From DASVLX01 sp035552275 (GTDB lineage: Bacteria; Actinomycetota; Actinomycetes; Mycobacteriales; Pseudonocardiaceae), in assembly GCA_035552275.1 (NCBI GenBank), contig DASZLR010000156.1, positions 1 to 64,000 on the forward strand: a DNA stretch of 64,000 nt, read 5' to 3'. A program made the translations under genes and the position numbers. Positions within the stretch are counted from its first letter, which is position 1; each line of letters starts with the position of its first letter. Below the pieces are notes generated by a model, which was not told the origin of the DNA, searched no databases, and worked only from the letters and a program-made list of their open reading frames with translations. Positions 60,635-64,000 of this stretch are shown piece by piece.

Positions 60635-61693
60635 ATGGCAGCGATCACCAACCGGTACACCAAGCTGATCGGCATCGAACATCCGATCGTCCAGGAGGGC
60701 CTCGGGCCGTTCAAGACGCCCAAGCTCGCCGCGGCGGTGTCCAACGCGGGCGGGCTGGGAACCGTGAGCATGCCGGGCTTTCCCGACGACCTGCACGACG
60801 GAGCCCGCACCTTCCGTTCGCACATCGAGGAATGCGCGTCGCTGACCGACAGGCATTTCGCGGTCAACATCCCGGTCGGCGTCGACGGCAAGGGCGATGT
60901 GCTCCCGTTCACCGAGATCTACCTCGACGCGGTGCTCGCCGCCCGCGCCGCCGACCCGGCACTGGCGAAGCAGCTCAACGTGCTGACCACCTCGGCCGGA
61001 TTTCCGGGCCGATTCGTGCGCTGGATCAAGGACGCCGGCATGATCCACCAGCACAAGGTCGGCGCCACCCGCCAGGCGGTCAAGGCACAGGAGGCCGGCG
61101 TGGACGTCGTCATCGCCGCCGGCTTCGAGATGGGCGGGCACGCGCCGAGCAAGGCGGTGCACACGTTCGTGTTGGTGCCCAGCGTCACCGCGGCGGTGGA
61201 CGTCCCGGTGTTGCTGACCGGCGGCGCTCGCGACGGCCGCACCCTGGCCGCCGCGCTGGCGCTGGGCGCGGACGGTGTCGCGATGGGCAGCCGGTTCATC
61301 GCCTCGCACGACAACTCCGACTGGCATCCGGCCTACCGGCAGGCGATTCTCGACGCCCGCGAGGGCGACGACGTGGCCTTCGACGGCGTCTACGGCCCGT
61401 GCCGGGGCCTGCGCAACAAGGCGTCGGCGCAGCTGACCGAACCGGGCGCGGCCCCGCACGAGGACGCGGTGGCGCTGGTGCGCTGGAAGATCGAGTCGAT
61501 GCAGCGGGCCCAGACCGAGGGCGACGTGGACAACGGTCTGGTCCTCGCCGGCCAGGTGTCCAGCGCGCTCAACGACATCATCACCGTGGCGGAGTTCGTG
61601 CCGGCCATGGCGGCCGAAGCCGCCGAGGTCCTGGACCGGCTCGCGCAGACGGTGCACACAGTCCAAACAGGACGTCACCGCTTCGGCCATTGA
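60635..61693 (+). CDS. Nitronate monooxygenase-like FMN oxidoreductase (NPD family)
   Basis: TIM-barrel FMN enzyme of 352 aa in the 2-nitropropane dioxygenase family: PIVQEGLGPFKTPKLAAAVS, GFEMGGHAP, LLTGGARDG and ALGADGVAMGSRFIAS (FMN phosphate site). Relatives in steroid-degrading actinobacteria act in ring catabolism, so a desaturase or reductase role on a cyclic acyl-CoA is possible (inference). The ATG follows GGGAGG. Confidence 0.88.
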   Translation: MAAITNRYTKLIGIEHPIVQEGLGPFKTPKLAAAVSNAGGLGTVSMPGFPDDLHDGARTFRSHIEECASLTDRHFAVNIPVGVDGKGDVLPFTEIYLDAVLAARAADPALAKQLNVLTTSAGFPGRFVRWIKDAGMIHQHKVGATRQAVKAQEAGVDVVIAAGFEMGGHAPSKAVHTFVLVPSVTAAVDVPVLLTGGARDGRTLAAALALGADGVAMGSRFIASHDNSDWHPAYRQAILDAREGDDVAFDGVYGPCRGLRNKASAQLTEPGAAPHEDAVALVRWKIESMQRAQTEGDVDNGLVLAGQVSSALNDIITVAEFVPAMAAEAAEVLDRLAQTVHTVQTGRHRFGH

Positions 61694-61727
61694 CGGCGCG
61701 GACTTCTGGTCCAATAATATTACAAAT

Positions 61728-61736
61728 GGTCAGGCC
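61728..61736. promoter_or_regulatory. GGTCAGGCC box upstream of the unknown ORF
   Basis: One base from the GGTCAGACC box. It lies about 47 bp upstream of the 61783 start, just after an AT-rich AATAATATTA stretch that could be a -10 region. A possible outlying member of the GntR regulon. Confidence 0.35.
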
Positions 61737-61782
61737 AAATGCGTGGCCGATCGTGCCACTGGACGTGGAGGAGGCGCTGAGC

Positions 61783-62256
61783 ATGAACATCAGACCGAAC
61801 GACCTGGTCGACAGCGAGCCCCGGGTGTCGCTGCGAACGCTGGGCTGGCCGCTGTACCAGGTCGGCTCCTCGACGTTCCTGTCCACCACATCCGGCTTCT
61901 GCGGCGTGGAGGTCAACCGGACGTGCGGCGAGCGGATGCTGATCGTCCTGCGCGCCGCGGAGGCGGCCGGCCCGGTGATCGGCATTTCCCAACCGCGTCG
62001 CAGCTACATCTTTCTCGCCGAGGCGGACATCGTGCTGGGCGCGGAGGCGATCACCAGCCTCGGCGCCACCTTGCTCAAGGCGCCGGCCGTCATTCCGCTG
62101 CCGCCCTCGGAGACGCCGGCCGGGCGGGCCAGCTGGGTCGTCCCGCCGACGTCGGCCAACCGCTGGCTGCCCAGCCTGTCGACCGTCCGGTGGGCGCTGG
62201 CGACCGCCGTCCGACCCGCTGTCCCCGAGCCGGCAGAGCACCGCGAGTCGGCCTGA
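61783..62256 (+). CDS. Hypothetical protein, unknown family
   Basis: Protein of 157 aa from ATG 61783 behind GTGGAGGAGG; a longer form from ATG 61726 lacks a ribosome site. It has alternating hydrophobic stretches (GERMLIVLRAAEAAGPVIGI, SYIFLAEADIVLGAEAITSLG) and a Trp-rich end (ASWVVPPTSANRWLPSL). I sense a faint likeness to short actinobacterial prim-pol-like proteins, too weak to name. No signal peptide or clear membrane helix. It converges on an acyl-CoA dehydrogenase gene. Confidence 0.65.
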   Translation: MNIRPNDLVDSEPRVSLRTLGWPLYQVGSSTFLSTTSGFCGVEVNRTCGERMLIVLRAAEAAGPVIGISQPRRSYIFLAEADIVLGAEAITSLGATLLKAPAVIPLPPSETPAGRASWVVPPTSANRWLPSLSTVRWALATAVRPAVPEPAEHRESA

Positions 62257-62257
62257 T

Positions 62258-62297
62258 CCGGGCCGCGCGCCGGCCGGTTGGTCAGCGCGCGGCCCGG
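62258..62297. terminator. Hairpin terminator between convergent genes
   Basis: A perfect 13-bp stem (62258-62270 with 62285-62297, left arm CCGGGCCGCGCGC) with a 14-nt loop. It overlaps the stop of the acyl-CoA dehydrogenase and lies just after the stop of the unknown ORF, so it could terminate both. Confidence 0.75.
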
Positions 62298-63430
62298 GTG
62301 AGGATTTCCTTGGCGATGACCTTTTTCTGGATCTCCGCGGTCCCGTCCGCGACCAGGTAGGCGAGCACATCGCGAAACCGCTGCTGCAACGGAAACTCAG
62401 TCGAATAACCCAGATTGCCGTGAATCTTCATCGCCGCCTCGATCGCGTCCTTGGCCACCACCGGCGGCCACCACTTGCTCATCGACGCCAGCGAGGTGTG
62501 CGGCTGTCCCTGCTCCCGCAACCACAACGCGCGATAACACATCCACCGAGCGGCCTCCAAATACGTGCCATGCTCGGCGAGCAGGAACGAGACGCCCTGA
62601 TTGTCGCCGATCGGTTTGCCGAAGGCGTGGCGCTGAGTGGCGTACACCGCTGCCTCATCCAGACTCGCCTGCGCCGCTCCCAAACACATCAGACCGATCG
62701 CCGCCCGACTGAAATCGAAATGGCTCAACACCGCCGGAAAGCCCCGTCCCGGCTCACCCACCAGCGACGAACCGGGCACGAACACATCGTCCAGATGGAT
62801 CGAACCCCAGCCCAGCGGCAGACACCCCATCCCCGGCATGTGCCGCACCGTCACACCCGCAGCGTCCAACGGCACCAGATAGCAACTCACCCCACTGGCC
62901 CGCGTGGAGCCCGGATCACGGGCGTAGATCAGCGCGGCGGATGCGTTGCAGGCCCAGGAGATCGCGGTCTTCTCCCCCGACAACCGCCAGCCAGCACTGT
63001 CCGGACGGGCCACCGTGGTCATCGCGGCGGCGTCCGAACCCGAACCCGGCTCGGTCAACGCGATGGCGACCGTCTCCCGACCCTCGATCAACGCCGGCAG
63101 ATACCGCTCCCGCGCTTCCTCGCCGGCATGCGCCAACTGCGACCCGATCAACCCCACCTGAATCGGCGCCGACGCCATGTTCACATCGCCATAGGCAAGA
63201 GTCTCGGTGGCCAGGCCCAGCAACACCGGATCCGCCACGCCGGTGCCGCCGTACTTCTCCGGCAGGCCGATGCCGAGCACCCCCAGCTCGCCGAGCTGCC
63301 GCAACACATCGAACGGAAACTCGGTCGACGCCGAGCGGTCCCGATAGCCGGGCAGCAACACCTTGCGGGCGAACCCGGACAGTGTCTCCTGAAACGCCTG
63401 CTGGTCTTCGGTGAACGCGAACGACACCAT
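62282..63430 (-). CDS. Acyl-CoA dehydrogenase (FadE family) with intact catalytic loop
   Basis: Acyl-CoA dehydrogenase of 382 aa: IGLPEKYGGTGV, ALTEPGSGSDAAAMTT, KIHGNLGYSTEFPLQQRFRD and the C-terminal ADGTAEIQKKVIAKEIL with the catalytic Glu present. DGTAxIQK endings occur in cyclohexanecarboxyl-CoA and related dehydrogenases, so it is a candidate AliB-like enzyme (inference). It follows the truncated flavoenzyme gene by 3 bp and ends in a hairpin terminator. Confidence 0.9.
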   Translation of the reverse strand: MVSFAFTEDQQAFQETLSGFARKVLLPGYRDRSASTEFPFDVLRQLGELGVLGIGLPEKYGGTGVADPVLLGLATETLAYGDVNMASAPIQVGLIGSQLAHAGEEARERYLPALIEGRETVAIALTEPGSGSDAAAMTTVARPDSAGWRLSGEKTAISWACNASAALIYARDPGSTRASGVSCYLVPLDAAGVTVRHMPGMGCLPLGWGSIHLDDVFVPGSSLVGEPGRGFPAVLSHFDFSRAAIGLMCLGAAQASLDEAAVYATQRHAFGKPIGDNQGVSFLLAEHGTYLEAARWMCYRALWLREQGQPHTSLASMSKWWPPVVAKDAIEAAMKIHGNLGYSTEFPLQQRFRDVLAYLVADGTAEIQKKVIAKEILTRAAR

Positions 63431-63433
63431 CGG

Positions 63434-64000
63434 TCACACCTTTCCGTTGGAGCTTGCGCGGTGGGAGCTCGCGCCGGCGGCGAGATACTCCTGGACGATC
63501 TGGTCGGCGACCTCGCCCACGCCGGCCACCCGGTCGATCTCGCCGACGCCCTGCCCGGCGCCGAAAATGTCCTTCCACGGCTTGTGCTCGCCGTGCACGT
63601 CCGAGAAATCGATGCGCCCCTGGGTGTCGAGCCGACCGTCGAGCCCGGCGTCGGCCAGGCTCTCGGTGAGCCAGCTGCACAGCACGCCGGTGACCGAGGC
63701 CGTGGCGACCACGTCGTCAATCCGCGAGCGGACCAGCATGTCCCGATAACGATCGTTGGCCATGGATTCCCGACAGGCGATGAAGCGGGTGCCCAGGTAG
63801 GCCAGGTCGGCGCCGAGGACTTCGGCCGCCCGAACCCCGCGCCCGGTGGAGATCGCGCCGCCGACCACCACCGTGCCGTCGAAGAAGCGGCGCACCTCGT
63901 CCACGAACGCGAACGGCGACAGCCGGCCGGTGTGACCGCCGGCGCCATGGCACACCAGCACCAGTCCGTCCGCGCCGGCGTCGGCCGCCTTGCGCGCGTG
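63434..64000 (-). CDS. Nitronate monooxygenase-like FMN oxidoreductase, partial at the window edge
   Basis: The last 188 codons of an NPD-family flavoenzyme; the gene starts beyond 64000. Visible marks are VCHGAGGHTGRLSP, GGAISTGRGVRAAEVLGADL and YLGTRFIACRES, the FMN-phosphate region. It is a second copy of the family seen at 60635-61693, but the two look only distantly alike. It is in an operon with the acyl-CoA dehydrogenase downstream. Confidence 0.85.
   Translation of the reverse strand, partial: HARKAADAGADGLVLVCHGAGGHTGRLSPFAFVDEVRRFFDGTVVVGGAISTGRGVRAAEVLGADLAYLGTRFIACRESMANDRYRDMLVRSRIDDVVATASVTGVLCSWLTESLADAGLDGRLDTQGRIDFSDVHGEHKPWKDIFGAGQGVGEIDRVAGVGEVADQIVQEYLAAGASSHRASSNGKV

Noticed and set aside
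1..64000. CRISPR arrays, rRNA, tRNA, prophage or conjugation genes
   Set aside because: No regular spaced repeats, conserved rRNA stretches, cloverleaf sequences, integrase, terminase or relaxase motifs were seen.

Overview
The window is high-GC DNA from an actinomycete. The evidence is a complete Mce lipid-import cassette, a GTP-type PEP carboxykinase, an F420-type luciferase-like oxidoreductase, an F420/PPOX-type protein, a LuxR/AfsR-like ATPase regulator and several tightly packed FadE/EchA-type operons. A Pseudonocardiales- or Corynebacteriales-like host is plausible, but the sequence alone does not settle the genus. Genes are dense and many neighbours overlap by ATGA, GTGA or TGATG. I see no rRNA, tRNA or CRISPR.

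Region 1 (1-24.7 kb) is a CoA-thioester catabolic block. After an ATPase of the DUF4143 type, a 12-gene minus-strand operon (12726 down to 1430) encodes an acyl-CoA dehydrogenase, SDR, thiolase, CoA-transferase, HMG-CoA-lyase-like protein, a BadH-like SDR, a BadI/MenB-like ring hydrolase, three enoyl-CoA hydratase-family proteins, a luciferase-like oxidoreductase and an aminoglycoside-phosphotransferase-fold protein. The BadH/BadI/BadK-like trio points to opening of an alicyclic (cyclohexane carboxylate-like) ring as a CoA thioester. Next come a second dehydrogenase with a secreted lipase, a divergent GntR/FadR-type regulator, a Fic protein, an acyl-CoA synthetase with a third dehydrogenase, a split MaoC hydratase, a quinone-oxidoreductase-like MDR with another crotonase, and LuxR and TetR regulators. 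A GGTCAGACC-like box recurs in front of each catabolic unit and suggests one local regulon.

Region 2 (24.7-39.3 kb) is mixed. It holds a decayed IS200/IS605 TnpB, a LexA-like box, an alpha/beta hydrolase, a PPOX-fold protein, polyphosphate kinase 2, PEP carboxykinase, ArsR, TetR and PaaX regulators, an SDR lacking its catalytic Tyr and Lys, a BtuF-like protein, a secreted lytic transglycosylase, a zinc alcohol dehydrogenase, a LuxR/NB-ARC regulator split by one in-frame TAG, and a small membrane protein.

Region 3 (39.3-55.4 kb) looks like one ~16 kb minus-strand transcription unit: cytochrome P450, ferredoxin, SCP2-like protein, YrbE-A, YrbE-B, a linked MceG-type ATPase, six Mce proteins, a previously overlooked 43-aa ORF, an MMPL/RND protein and a parvulin-type lipoprotein foldase.

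Region 4 (55.6-64 kb) has a second PaaX regulator divergent from the P450 operon, then a zinc alcohol dehydrogenase, an aldehyde dehydrogenase, a ferredoxin reductase that could complete the P450 chain, a nitronate monooxygenase-like flavoenzyme, an unknown small protein, a fourth acyl-CoA dehydrogenase and a truncated second flavoenzyme at the edge.

Working model (inference): a hydrophobic alicyclic or terpenoid-like compound is imported by the Mce system, hydroxylated by the P450, oxidised to a carboxylic acid by the alcohol and aldehyde dehydrogenases, activated to a CoA thioester, and dismantled by dehydrogenation, hydration, BadH/BadI-type ring cleavage and thiolysis. GntR and PaaX regulators would sense CoA intermediates.
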